A stretch of 64,000 bases of DNA, taken from an uncultured SAR86 cluster bacterium. GTDB taxonomy: Bacteria > Pseudomonadota > Gammaproteobacteria > Magnimaribacterales > D2472. A program made the translations under genes and the position numbers. The notes under the pieces were generated by a model. That model was not told where the DNA came from. It saw only the letters and a program-made list of their open reading frames with translations, and ran no database searches. Shown here in pieces: positions 8,721 through 16,912 of the stretch; position 1 is the first letter of the stretch, and each line of letters starts with the position of its first letter. The stretch covers positions 28,874 to 92,873 of the forward strand of contig CACECP010000004.1 in the NCBI GenBank assembly GCA_902558095.1, written 5' to 3'.

Positions 8721-9509
8721 ATGAGTTTCGTAGACACAGATTTTTGGGAGGACCCACCCTGGGGAAATGGAGAAAAAAAATATCGACTTGGTTTAAAGCC
8801 AATTGATCTCAATAAATGGCTTGACAGAAAACCAGACCAAAATTTATTCAATCATAAAAAAGAATTACTAAAATCAAATTATAGTGATGTCATAGCAACT
8901 ACAAATGACTCTGAAGATGCTCAAAAGAAATTAGGAGATATCTTAAAAATTACCAAAACAACTTACCCTGATTTGGTAGCAGAATTAAGCTTAAACATAC
9001 AGGATGATCTTTGCTTGATGGAATCCAAAAACAAACAAAGGCTTATAGCTGCAAGCATATGTTCACCAAGCTATTGGGATGTGAAGACAAAGATTGGCAG
9101 ACCCCTAAGAGAAATTCATGACCCTGTGGTTTCCTTAGATGAAAAAATTGGAAATAGAATTTCAACATTTATTAGACAAGCACCAGTTATGAAACCATTT
9201 GCTAGACAAAATTGGTTGATACACGGAGATACAAAAAGATTTCATTTAAAAGAGGAGAAGACTCTCGAGACCCATCCTTCAGAATGGTTTATTAGATCTG
9301 AAAAAGAAACTCTCTGCAGATTCCACGAGGATTATTCCCTTTTCACTATTAATGTTTTATTTCAACCACTTAAGATAATTTTTGATTATCCTGAACAAAA
9401 AAATAACCTTATTTTAAGCCTTCAAAGATTAGATAAAGATGAGGCTGATTATTTTGGCGGCATTCCAAAGATTAAAACTTTATTGGAATATCTTTTGGGT
9501 CAAGTGTAG
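8721..9509 (+). CDS. DUF3445 haem-dependent oxidative N-demethylase-like protein
   Basis: This 262-residue cytosolic protein matches the DUF3445 family pattern: RLGLKPIDLNKWL near the N-terminus, LIAASICSPSYWDVKTKIGRPL in the middle, IHDPVVSLDEKIGNRISTFI, NWLIHGD, and the late RSEKETLCRFHEDYSLFTINV. The characterised family member is the haem-binding subunit of an oxidative N-demethylase acting on dimethylamine in Pseudomonas. No partner subunits (flavin or ferredoxin-like) lie next to it here. The aldehyde dehydrogenase gene starts 34 bases downstream, so a shared amine or amino-acid breakdown route is possible but unproven. Confidence 0.8.
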   Translation: MSFVDTDFWEDPPWGNGEKKYRLGLKPIDLNKWLDRKPDQNLFNHKKELLKSNYSDVIATTNDSEDAQKKLGDILKITKTTYPDLVAELSLNIQDDLCLMESKNKQRLIAASICSPSYWDVKTKIGRPLREIHDPVVSLDEKIGNRISTFIRQAPVMKPFARQNWLIHGDTKRFHLKEEKTLETHPSEWFIRSEKETLCRFHEDYSLFTINVLFQPLKIIFDYPEQKNNLILSLQRLDKDEADYFGGIPKIKTLLEYLLGQV

Positions 9510-9543
9510 TAAAATATACCTCATATTCTGACGGGGGCGCTTT

Positions 9544-10917
9544 ATGGCGAATAATGAATTTGAAACAATCGTTAATAACTCTAAAGAAATTTCTTTAAAA
9601 TGGAGAGCTTTACCAGCTCCTCAAAGAGGAGAGTTTATAAGAAAATTTGGTGAAGAGCTTAGGCAGCAAAAGGAATCTTTAGCGCATATCATTACTAAAG
9701 AAGCCAGGAAAATAGGAACTGAATCACTGGGTGAAGTTCAAGAGGCTATAGATATGTGTGATTTTGCTGTTGGATTAAGCAGGCAGCTATATGGACTAAC
9801 CATGCCCAGCGAAAGACCTAACCATAGATTGCAAGAATTATGGCACCCTCTTGGAATAGTTGGATGTATAACCGCTTTTAACTTTCCTATGGCAGTTTTT
9901 GCATGGAACTTTTGTTTAGCTGCTGTTTGCGGTAATAGCATAATTTGGAAGCCCAGCCCTCATTCAAATGAATGTGCCAGAGGAATTAAAGAAGCTTGGG
10001 ATAAAGTAAGTGGAGATTTTTCTGATTTAATTCTCATCCTCGAGGGAGGCAATGAGGAGGCAGTTTCTATCTGTGAAGATAATCGAATTGCACTTGTATC
10101 TGCTACAGGTAGCACACAAATGGGAAAAGAGCTTGCTCCAATTGTTTCAGCGAGGCTAGGCAAACTTTTGCTAGAGCTTGGTGGCAATAATGCAGCAATT
10201 GTTTGTCCTTCAGCAGACTTAGACTTAACTATAAAAGGAATAGCTTTTTCTGCTTGTGGAACTTCTGGTCAAAGATGCACATCTCTTAGAAGACTATTTA
10301 TTCATCAAGATATCTATGATGATTGTGTTGAGAGGCTTAAAAAATGTTTTGATGACCTAATAATTGGCTGTCCAACAAAAGAAGATTCACAGATAGGACC
10401 ATTAATATCTGAAAGTAGTTATAACTCAATGCAACAAACTCTAGATTCACTAAAGAACAAGAATGTTAAAGTTCTTGGTGGCGAGAGATTACATATAGAA
10501 GATCCTAAAGAATATTACGTAAAGCCAGCCTTAGTTCTTGTTGAAAATATTGAAGATGAAATGTTGTCAGAAACCTTTGCTCCCATCTTATATGTTAAGA
10601 AATATAAAGATCTTAAAGATGCAATATCTATGCAAAATAATGTATCTCAAGGATTAAGTAGCTCAATTTTTACTAATGAAATGAGAGAATCTGAATTATT
10701 TTTAAGCGAGTCTGGAAGTGATTGTGGAATTGCAAATGTAAATATTGGTACAAGTGGAGCTGAAATTGGAGGTGCTTTTGGAGGCGAGAAAGATACTGGA
10801 GGAGGTAGAGAGTCTGGTTCTGATGCATGGAAAAATTATATGAGGAGAATGACTGCAACTATAAATTATGGTGATGAGTTACCTCTTGCTCAGGGGGTAG
10901 AGTTTGATGAAAGCTAA
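9544..10917 (+). CDS. Aldehyde dehydrogenase, ALDH7 (aminoadipate-semialdehyde) type
   Basis: This 457-residue cytosolic NAD(P)-dependent aldehyde dehydrogenase has its general-base Glu in LLELGGNN (E211) and catalytic Cys in GQRCTS (C245). The FNFPMAVFAWNFCLAAVCGN and ELGGNNA stretches point to the ALDH7 (antiquitin) group, whose members oxidise 2-aminoadipate 6-semialdehyde in lysine catabolism. It is about 40 residues shorter than usual at the N-terminus. The next gene, saccharopine/lysine dehydrogenase-like, overlaps its end by 11 bases, which strengthens the lysine assignment. A strong GGGGGC-containing ribosome-binding region precedes the ATG. The exact substrate is inferred from family and neighbour. 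Confidence 0.9.
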   Translation: MANNEFETIVNNSKEISLKWRALPAPQRGEFIRKFGEELRQQKESLAHIITKEARKIGTESLGEVQEAIDMCDFAVGLSRQLYGLTMPSERPNHRLQELWHPLGIVGCITAFNFPMAVFAWNFCLAAVCGNSIIWKPSPHSNECARGIKEAWDKVSGDFSDLILILEGGNEEAVSICEDNRIALVSATGSTQMGKELAPIVSARLGKLLLELGGNNAAIVCPSADLDLTIKGIAFSACGTSGQRCTSLRRLFIHQDIYDDCVERLKKCFDDLIIGCPTKEDSQIGPLISESSYNSMQQTLDSLKNKNVKVLGGERLHIEDPKEYYVKPALVLVENIEDEMLSETFAPILYVKKYKDLKDAISMQNNVSQGLSSSIFTNEMRESELFLSESGSDCGIANVNIGTSGAEIGGAFGGEKDTGGGRESGSDAWKNYMRRMTATINYGDELPLAQGVEFDES

Positions 10918-11914
10918 AATAGCAATTGTTGGAAGTGGAAACATAGGATGGGCTTTAAGAAAGTTGTTGAAAGATGACTATGAAATTAGACAGGGAGACA
11001 TTAATGATGGCTTTGATGCTTCTGATATTTCTCAGGTAAAAGATTTTCTGAAGGATATTGATGCTGTAATTTCAGCAGGACCATTCGCAGTTAATAAAAA
11101 TATTGCAAAGATAGCTTCAGAAAAAGGCATAGGTTATTTTGATTTAACAGAGGATGTTGAAACAACAGAATATATAAAGTCTTTGGAATCTACAAATATT
11201 TTAATGCCACAATGCGGCCTGGCTCCTGGCGCTATAAATATATGTGCAGCTGGAATGATGAAACATTTTGATAGTGTTAATGAGGTAATGATGAGAGTCG
11301 GTGCTTTGCCTAGATTTACTACAAATGAAATGAGTTATTATCTGAGCTGGTCTACAAATGGACTAATCAATGAATACTGCAACGAAGCTGATGCAATATA
11401 TGAAGGCAAGGCAATAAAGGTAATGCCTTTAGAAGGAGCAGAAAAGATTGTGATTGATGGTGAAAGCTTTGAAGCATTTAATACGAGCGGAGGGTGCGCA
11501 ACTATGTGTGAGACCTATGAAAACAAAGTAGAAACCCTTTCTTACAAGACTATTAGATATCCAGGACACCTTAACCATATGAAGTTTTTATTCAATGACC
11601 TTCATCTTAAAAAGAATAAGGATGTTCTTGAAAAGCTATTTGATAAAGAAGTCCCAAGAACTAGAAACGATGTCATTATTTTCTTTGTTAAAGTAATAGG
11701 CTTAATTGATGGGGTCCTGCAAGAAAAAACATATTTGCGTAAGATATATGGAGATGAAAAATACAGTGCCATTCAATTAACAACCGCTTCTGGCGCATGC
11801 AGCGTATTAAAAATGTACCTAGATGGAAAAATTGGAAATAAAGGATTTATTAAGCAAGAATCGTTATCATGGGATGATTTTATTGAAAATAAATATGGCC
11901 AAGTATATGCTTAA
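10907..11914 (+). CDS. Saccharopine dehydrogenase / lysine 6-dehydrogenase-like oxidoreductase
   Basis: The ATG at 10907 (335 residues) follows a CAGGGGGT ribosome-binding site; a TTG one codon earlier is possible. The Rossmann motif is GSGNIG near the N-terminus. LMPQCGLAPGAINICAAGMM and the C-terminal Sacchrp_dh_C-like half place it with saccharopine dehydrogenases and the single-chain lysine 6-dehydrogenases. Either enzyme would produce the semialdehyde oxidised by the overlapping upstream aldehyde dehydrogenase. No lysine-ketoglutarate reductase is present nearby, which makes the one-step lysine 6-dehydrogenase reading attractive. The final choice cannot be made from the sequence alone. 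Confidence 0.82.
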   Translation: MKAKIAIVGSGNIGWALRKLLKDDYEIRQGDINDGFDASDISQVKDFLKDIDAVISAGPFAVNKNIAKIASEKGIGYFDLTEDVETTEYIKSLESTNILMPQCGLAPGAINICAAGMMKHFDSVNEVMMRVGALPRFTTNEMSYYLSWSTNGLINEYCNEADAIYEGKAIKVMPLEGAEKIVIDGESFEAFNTSGGCATMCETYENKVETLSYKTIRYPGHLNHMKFLFNDLHLKKNKDVLEKLFDKEVPRTRNDVIIFFVKVIGLIDGVLQEKTYLRKIYGDEKYSAIQLTTASGACSVLKMYLDGKIGNKGFIKQESLSWDDFIENKYGQVYA

Positions 11915-11953
11915 CGTATTAGAATTAACAAATATTTAAAAAAATATATACAT

Positions 11954-12445
11954 ATGAACATTAAAATATTTTCTTCAGCTTTTATTTTATTAATTATGTT
12001 TTCTGGTTGTGCTCTTGTGACCGATGAGTATCAAGAAAATCAAAGGAAAGTTATTGCATATTTATTGGAAGACCTTCCTTTACCAGATGATGCCAAAATT
12101 GTTAAAACTCCGACAGTATTACTTGGAACAGGTGAAGCGATTTCAGGAAGAATTATTTTAACTTCAGGCTTTAGCCCAGCTGAAAATCTCATATTTTACG
12201 GGACTGAAACCCTTACAACTGGCTGGAAGTTAATTTCCTCAAAGGTTGGCGAAGAAATAACTCTTGTTTATTCAAAGTCTGGAAGGTTTGCAACAATATA
12301 TATTGCACCTAGAGGCACTGTCACAGGGTTTATTGTCGGCGACTATGGAAGCGATATCGATATTTCTGTGGTACATCCTGAAGCTATTGATATTCAGAAC
12401 CCATATGAGGATCTTAATTACGAGAATCTGCCCGAAAGCCCGTAG
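11954..12445 (+). CDS. Small lipoprotein of unknown function
   Basis: This 163-residue protein has a signal sequence ending in a lipobox FSGC, with the acylated Cys at residue 19. The mature part is mixed strand and helix: DLPLPDDAKIVKTPTVLLGTGEAISGRIIL, then a segment ending SKSGRFATIYIAPRG. The early LPLPDDA motif is seen in other small envelope lipoproteins, but I cannot name a family. No Lys or Asp follows the Cys at the sorting position in a way that clearly says inner membrane. The next gene starts 14 bases downstream. Confidence 0.75.
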   Translation: MNIKIFSSAFILLIMFSGCALVTDEYQENQRKVIAYLLEDLPLPDDAKIVKTPTVLLGTGEAISGRIILTSGFSPAENLIFYGTETLTTGWKLISSKVGEEITLVYSKSGRFATIYIAPRGTVTGFIVGDYGSDIDISVVHPEAIDIQNPYEDLNYENLPESP

Positions 12446-12459
12446 CAAACCCTTAACCA

Positions 12460-13152
12460 ATGATTGATTTTAGGCTTTCGAGCCCATCTCATATTATTTT
12501 TACTATTATTTGTATAGCAATGATTGTTATTCTGCCAAGACTTTTTATAAATAAGAGCAGCTCAAGCAAGAATATGTTAATTTTTGCCATTATTGTTTTA
12601 ATTCTTACTAATCAGAGCCTAGATTTTTATCGAGAAGGATATGGAATAGGCAATTGGAAACTAGGACTCCCACTTCATTTGTGTGACTTTTCTTCTGCTT
12701 CAATAATTATATATTTCTTCACAAAAAGGAGGGAATTCTTTTTGTTTGCTTTTTTTGCTGGAATTTCAGGTGCAGGCATGGCCATATTAACTCCAGATGT
12801 TAAGTATTCATTTCCTCATATTGATTATTTAAGACACATGATAGGACACTCAATGATTCTCCTTGGAGTTGCTTATGCAATTATTATTGATAATCAGAGG
12901 CCGCAACTAAAAGATGTTCATAGAGTATTGGGTGTTTTGTCTGTATTTTTATTGTTAATGTATCCTATTAATAACTTATTAGGATCTCCCGCTAATTACT
13001 GGTATGTATCTGAAAAACCTCCAGGCTTTAATGTAACTGACCTAATGCGTGATGCTCCATATCATATGATCGATATTTATATACTTACAGTGGTTATCTG
13101 TTATTTAATATATTTACCATATTTCATTAAAGATAAAATTGCTCAAAAATAA
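12460..13152 (+). CDS. TIGR02206 (YwaF-like) integral membrane protein
   Basis: This 230-residue protein has about six or seven membrane segments. The pattern LGLPLHLCDFSSAS, the following SGAGMAILTPD, and the central HIDYLRHMIGHSMILLGVAYAI match the TIGR02206/YwaF family of conserved membrane proteins, which are of unknown function. His and Asp residues within or next to the membrane helices (LHLCD, HMIGH) are the conserved features and could bind a metal. It stands between the lipoprotein and the acyltransferase genes, with a 5-base gap to the latter, so these may be co-transcribed. Confidence 0.82.
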   Translation: MIDFRLSSPSHIIFTIICIAMIVILPRLFINKSSSSKNMLIFAIIVLILTNQSLDFYREGYGIGNWKLGLPLHLCDFSSASIIIYFFTKRREFFLFAFFAGISGAGMAILTPDVKYSFPHIDYLRHMIGHSMILLGVAYAIIIDNQRPQLKDVHRVLGVLSVFLLLMYPINNLLGSPANYWYVSEKPPGFNVTDLMRDAPYHMIDIYILTVVICYLIYLPYFIKDKIAQK

Positions 13153-13157
13153 ATTTT

Positions 13158-13760
13158 ATGGTCAGCGCATCTAACAAGCAAATCCCTAAAAGCTTCAGGG
13201 CAAATAGATCAAAATTTCTTCAATGGTTAGGAAGAGCTGTGCTGAGTTTTTTCGGCTGGAAAGTTAAAGGTGGTATAGAAGAAAAACATAACGACAAAAG
13301 GTTAGTTGTTCTTATTGCTCCTCATACATCAAATTGGGATGGAATTTTTGGAGTTGCTGCACTTGCTGGACTTGATGCAAAGATAACTTTTATTGGAAAA
13401 CATACTGCTTTTAAATATGGTCTTGGGGCATTTTTAAGATATATGGGAGGAATACCAGTTGATAGGTCTAGGCCCGGAGGCATCATCCAACATGCCATCG
13501 ATCAAATAAAAGAAATCGATGGCTCATTAATTGCTATATCTCCAGAAGGCACTAGATCAAAAGTAAAAGAATGGAAAACAGGCTTTCTTCGAATTGCTAA
13601 AGAGATGAATGCTGAAATTGTTCCGGCTTCTTTAGATTATTCTAAAAAAGAGATCCTCCTTGGGAAAGTTTTTAGACTTTCAGGAGATAATCAAAAGGAT
13701 ATTTTAGATTTAAAGAAATATTACAGCGTATTCAAACCAAAGCATCCTGAAAAATACTAA
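13158..13760 (+). CDS. PlsC-like lysophospholipid acyltransferase
   Basis: This is a 200-residue member of the 1-acyl-glycerol-3-phosphate acyltransferase family. The catalytic HX4D box is HTSNWD (H56-D61) and the glycerol-phosphate binding box is EGTRS (130-134). The middle segment AFLRYMGGIPVDRS is typical of the family. It probably acylates a lysophospholipid or related lipid at the inner membrane. Length and motifs match the short bacterial acyltransferases that are not PlsC itself, so I give no symbol. Its stop codon shares the four bases CTAA (13757-13760) with the convergent DUF885 gene. Confidence 0.88.
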   Translation: MVSASNKQIPKSFRANRSKFLQWLGRAVLSFFGWKVKGGIEEKHNDKRLVVLIAPHTSNWDGIFGVAALAGLDAKITFIGKHTAFKYGLGAFLRYMGGIPVDRSRPGGIIQHAIDQIKEIDGSLIAISPEGTRSKVKEWKTGFLRIAKEMNAEIVPASLDYSKKEILLGKVFRLSGDNQKDILDLKKYYSVFKPKHPEKY

Positions 13761-15583
13761 CCTCTAGATTCTTCAATCATTTTCTCTACCATCTCTTCAA
13801 CTATAAAAAGAGGAGGGTTTCCGTGATCAAGAACAGCAGAATGAAAATCTTTTATATTAAACTTATCGCCCAGCTCTTTCTTTGCTTTTTCTCTTAACTC
13901 TAAGATTTTAATCATTCCAACTTTGTAACTAAGAGCTTGCCCTGGCCATACAATATATCTTTCAATCTCAACTCTTACTTCTGTATCTGACAATCCAGTA
14001 TTAGCTTTCATATATTCCATAGCCTCTTCACGAGTCCATTTTTTATAATGCATGCCAGTATCAACCACTAATCTTATAGCTCTAAATAGCTCACTCTGTA
14101 AGATGCCTAGTTCATCATATGGATCTTCTGCAAGGCCAACTTCAAGAGCAAGCCTTTCTGCGTAAAGAGCCCAGCCTTCAGAGAAAGCCGACGTAAAATA
14201 TCCAAATCTTCTATAAAGTGTCAGATCCTCATTCTCAAGAGAATGTGCTATTTGATGATGGTGACCAGGTGTTGCTTCATGATAAGTTAACGTTCTCATA
14301 GTGTATTTTGGTGTTTGTTTTATGTCATATAAATTTGCATAAAATACCCCTGGACGACTTCCATCAAGAGCAGGGGGCTGATAATAACCTCTAGCGGCAG
14401 TTTGCTCTGAGTATTCTGGCACTACTTTTACTATGACTTCAGATTTTGGCATTGTATGAAAATAATCTGTCATTACTTTTATTGCCTCATTCATCATTTC
14501 TGTATAGTCACTTACTACAATTTCTTTTCTATTGGGTGTGTCTTCATACAAAAATTGTGGATCTTCATTAAGCTCATTCATGAGTTCTCCTACAGTTTTG
14601 TTTTTGTCATAGCCTAGCTCTGTAAGAATTTCTCTCATTCTTGAAGATATTCTATTTACTTCTTTAAGACCCATTTGATGAATTTCTTCTGGCGAATAGT
14701 CGGTTGTTGTATAAGTTCTTATTCTTAGTTTGTAATATTCATCACCGTTTGGTTGAGACCAAATGCCATGATTTTTATTTGCATATCGCTTGGTTCTCAT
14801 CATGAAATCTTTAAGAGTTCTAAAACCGGGCGTTACGCTTTCGTCTATGGCATTTTTAATTTGAAGTTCAAATTGTTTTTCTTTATCTTGATCTAGATTT
14901 AGCTCTTTAACCTTTTTTAAGAATTGAGTATAAAGCGGATGCTCATTGTAATCATAGCTAATAAATTCACTTAACTGATTTATGACATGATCATAAACAA
15001 ATTCAGGAGGAAAAATACCAGCATCAGCTTGATCTTCAAGATCAGCAAGAACTCCCTCATAAACTTTCTTTATTAAATTTGCTCTTTTAATAAAATCTTC
15101 AGCTTCAGATTCATTTCTAATAGGGTGCATGTTGCTCAAAAATTCTATTGTATTTAAATGTATTCCACCAATTTGATTTAATGGATAATCATGATGAGGA
15201 AACTCCTTTAGCTCTTTTAAATTATTTTCATAATCAAATATGGCAATTTTTTTTGTATTTTTTTGGACGTCTGTAAGCCTAGAGTCTTTATATTTGTATA
15301 GAGTTTTAATTGATTTCTCAAGACTTTCAATTTCTTCATTTATATCATCATCGCTCGGAATAGTTAGTCTTGAATTATGCTTAGTGATCCAATTAAATCT
15401 ATCAAATATTCCTATGTAAGTTAATGCTTCAGGTGAATCAATAAGGTCAACAACAAGCTCTTTGCCTAAAAAATGATCTATAGAAAAAGGCTTCATCAGA
15501 AATAGATTCACAAGATATAGCGAAGAGATGCCAACGATTAAGATAAAAAATCTTTTGACGTACTTAAGTATTTTTTTAATCAT
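13757..15583 (-). CDS. DUF885 family exported metallo-hydrolase
   Basis: This is a 608-residue protein with an N-terminal membrane or signal segment (about residues 11-30). The key DUF885 motif HExxPGHH is present as HEATPGHH at 435-442. DUF885 proteins are predicted zinc metallopeptidases, often exported, and are common in marine heterotrophs. The C-terminal part contains the usual RYIVWPGQALSYKVG motif. The reaction is not established by sequence; peptidase or carboxypeptidase activity is the family expectation. It is divergent from the enoyl-CoA hydratase-like gene, 32 bases apart. Confidence 0.88.
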   Translation of the reverse strand: MIKKILKYVKRFFILIVGISSLYLVNLFLMKPFSIDHFLGKELVVDLIDSPEALTYIGIFDRFNWITKHNSRLTIPSDDDINEEIESLEKSIKTLYKYKDSRLTDVQKNTKKIAIFDYENNLKELKEFPHHDYPLNQIGGIHLNTIEFLSNMHPIRNESEAEDFIKRANLIKKVYEGVLADLEDQADAGIFPPEFVYDHVINQLSEFISYDYNEHPLYTQFLKKVKELNLDQDKEKQFELQIKNAIDESVTPGFRTLKDFMMRTKRYANKNHGIWSQPNGDEYYKLRIRTYTTTDYSPEEIHQMGLKEVNRISSRMREILTELGYDKNKTVGELMNELNEDPQFLYEDTPNRKEIVVSDYTEMMNEAIKVMTDYFHTMPKSEVIVKVVPEYSEQTAARGYYQPPALDGSRPGVFYANLYDIKQTPKYTMRTLTYHEATPGHHHQIAHSLENEDLTLYRRFGYFTSAFSEGWALYAERLALEVGLAEDPYDELGILQSELFRAIRLVVDTGMHYKKWTREEAMEYMKANTGLSDTEVRVEIERYIVWPGQALSYKVGMIKILELREKAKKELGDKFNIKDFHSAVLDHGNPPLFIVEEMVEKMIEESRG

Positions 15584-15615
15584 GATAAAATTCCATATAG
15601 TTATTATTAAGTATT

Positions 15616-16308
15616 ATGTCAGAAAAAATAGCCACACTTAAGAAGGAAGGGGATATCTCCATAATTACTCTGGATGATGGAAAAGCTAATGTTTTTTCAT
15701 CAAAAATGTCACAACAGGTAAATGATTGCTTAGATCAAGTTGAAACAGAAAAGGGCTGTCTTATCATTACCGGTAAAGAGGGCATGTTCTCAGCTGGTCT
15801 TGACCTAAAAACAATCCAAAGCGGTGATATGGATAAAATTCTTGAAATGTCTTCAAACGCCTTTAAGTTACTTGCAAGGATATTTTCTTTCCCACGACCC
15901 GTAATAGCAGCATGTTCTGGTCATGGTATCGCACTTGGAACATTTTTAATATGTTGTTGTGATTATAGAATAGGCGTGAAAGGCGACTTTATGCTTGGAG
16001 CAAATGAGATGAGAACAAATATGGTAATACCTACTCCAATCTTAGAATTAATAAAATTTAGAGTTAATAATTCTCATAAATACAGAGCTGTTCTAGGGGC
16101 AGAAATGTATACTTTAGAACAAGCCAATGAAGCAGGCTTAATGGATGAGGTTGTAAATGCAAAGAATCTAATGAATGTAGCTATGGAAAAAGCCAAGGAT
16201 TTAGCAAGTATGGGCCATCCAAGTTATACCTTAACAAAAGAACTTTTTATTGCAGAGCCTATGTCTAAAATTAATGAAGCTATGAAGGAGTATGAAAAAA
16301 ACAGCTGA
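15616..16308 (+). CDS. Enoyl-CoA hydratase/isomerase family protein (crotonase fold)
   Basis: This is a 230-residue crotonase-fold protein. The first oxyanion-hole segment is SAGLDL (59-64) and the second is SGHGIALGTF (101-110). It is shorter than classic enoyl-CoA hydratases (about 260 residues). The region of the first catalytic Glu reads LGANEMRTNM, while the motif around the second catalytic Glu (usually PGAGGTQ) is absent. That suggests an isomerase or other crotonase activity rather than hydration. A GNAT acetyltransferase gene with a GTG start follows 15 bases downstream. Exact substrate unknown. Confidence 0.82.
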   Translation: MSEKIATLKKEGDISIITLDDGKANVFSSKMSQQVNDCLDQVETEKGCLIITGKEGMFSAGLDLKTIQSGDMDKILEMSSNAFKLLARIFSFPRPVIAACSGHGIALGTFLICCCDYRIGVKGDFMLGANEMRTNMVIPTPILELIKFRVNNSHKYRAVLGAEMYTLEQANEAGLMDEVVNAKNLMNVAMEKAKDLASMGHPSYTLTKELFIAEPMSKINEAMKEYEKNS

Positions 16309-16323
16309 TAAAGATATTCGCTA

Positions 16324-16839
16324 GTGAAAGAAAAAGTCGAATATAACATTCATAAATTTTCTAATTCAGTAGATTCAGATATTATTGAACAAATATATGC
16401 TCTCAATCAAGAGAACACTCCAGAAGTTGGTAGTTTATCTTCAATAAAAGATTTACAAAACCTAATTAGGTTAAGCTCAATAAATTATTATGTTATTTCC
16501 CAAGATAAAATTATTGGTTTCATAATATGTTTTAGAGAACATTCCACCTACGACTCTGAGAACTACAAATTTTTTAGCAAAGAAGAAAGAAACTTTTTAT
16601 ATGTTGATAGGATTGCAATAAGTCATAAATATAGAAGATTTGGAATTGGAAAAAATCTTTACCTAAAAATAGAGCAAATGGCAGTTAGTAATAATTTACC
16701 AATATGTTGTGAGGTAAACACAGACCCTTTGAATGAGATATCAATAAAATTTCATAAAGATTTTGGATTTTCTGAAATTGGAAATCGTAAATTTAAAGAT
16801 CACTCTGTCGCATATTTTAAGAAACTATGTGAATATTAG
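16324..16839 (+). CDS. GNAT family N-acetyltransferase
   Basis: This is a 171-residue cytosolic acetyltransferase with a GTG start. The acetyl-CoA binding motif A is VDRIAISHKYRRFGIGKNLY (R-x-x-G-x-G as RRFGIG), preceded by a strand ending LYVDRIAIS. The C-terminal CEVNTDPLNEISIKFHKDFGF is motif B. The acceptor substrate cannot be told from the sequence; small metabolites and protein N-termini are both possible. It may be co-transcribed with the crotonase-fold gene upstream. Confidence 0.85.
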   Translation: MKEKVEYNIHKFSNSVDSDIIEQIYALNQENTPEVGSLSSIKDLQNLIRLSSINYYVISQDKIIGFIICFREHSTYDSENYKFFSKEERNFLYVDRIAISHKYRRFGIGKNLYLKIEQMAVSNNLPICCEVNTDPLNEISIKFHKDFGFSEIGNRKFKDHSVAYFKKLCEY

Positions 16840-16897
16840 AGCGCTATAAACATATTAAACTATTTCCAATATATTATTATTTAATGACCAATTTATT

Positions 16898-16903
16898 TAT
16901 AAT
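16898..16903 (+). promoter_or_regulatory. Probable -10 element for the amidohydrolase gene
   Basis: A perfect TATAAT hexamer lies nine bases before the ATG at 16913. Transcription would start at or within a few bases of the start codon, giving an almost leaderless message. I see no ribosome-binding site in between and no convincing -35 element. TATAAT is common by chance in DNA this AT-rich. Confidence 0.4.
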
Positions 16904-16912
16904 CTTTCAATT

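Noticed and set aside
8603-8851. Minus-strand frame across the gap between the Mpo1-like and DUF3445 genes
   Set aside because: It overlaps two well-supported genes, has no ribosome-binding site and no recognisable domain. It is a shadow frame.
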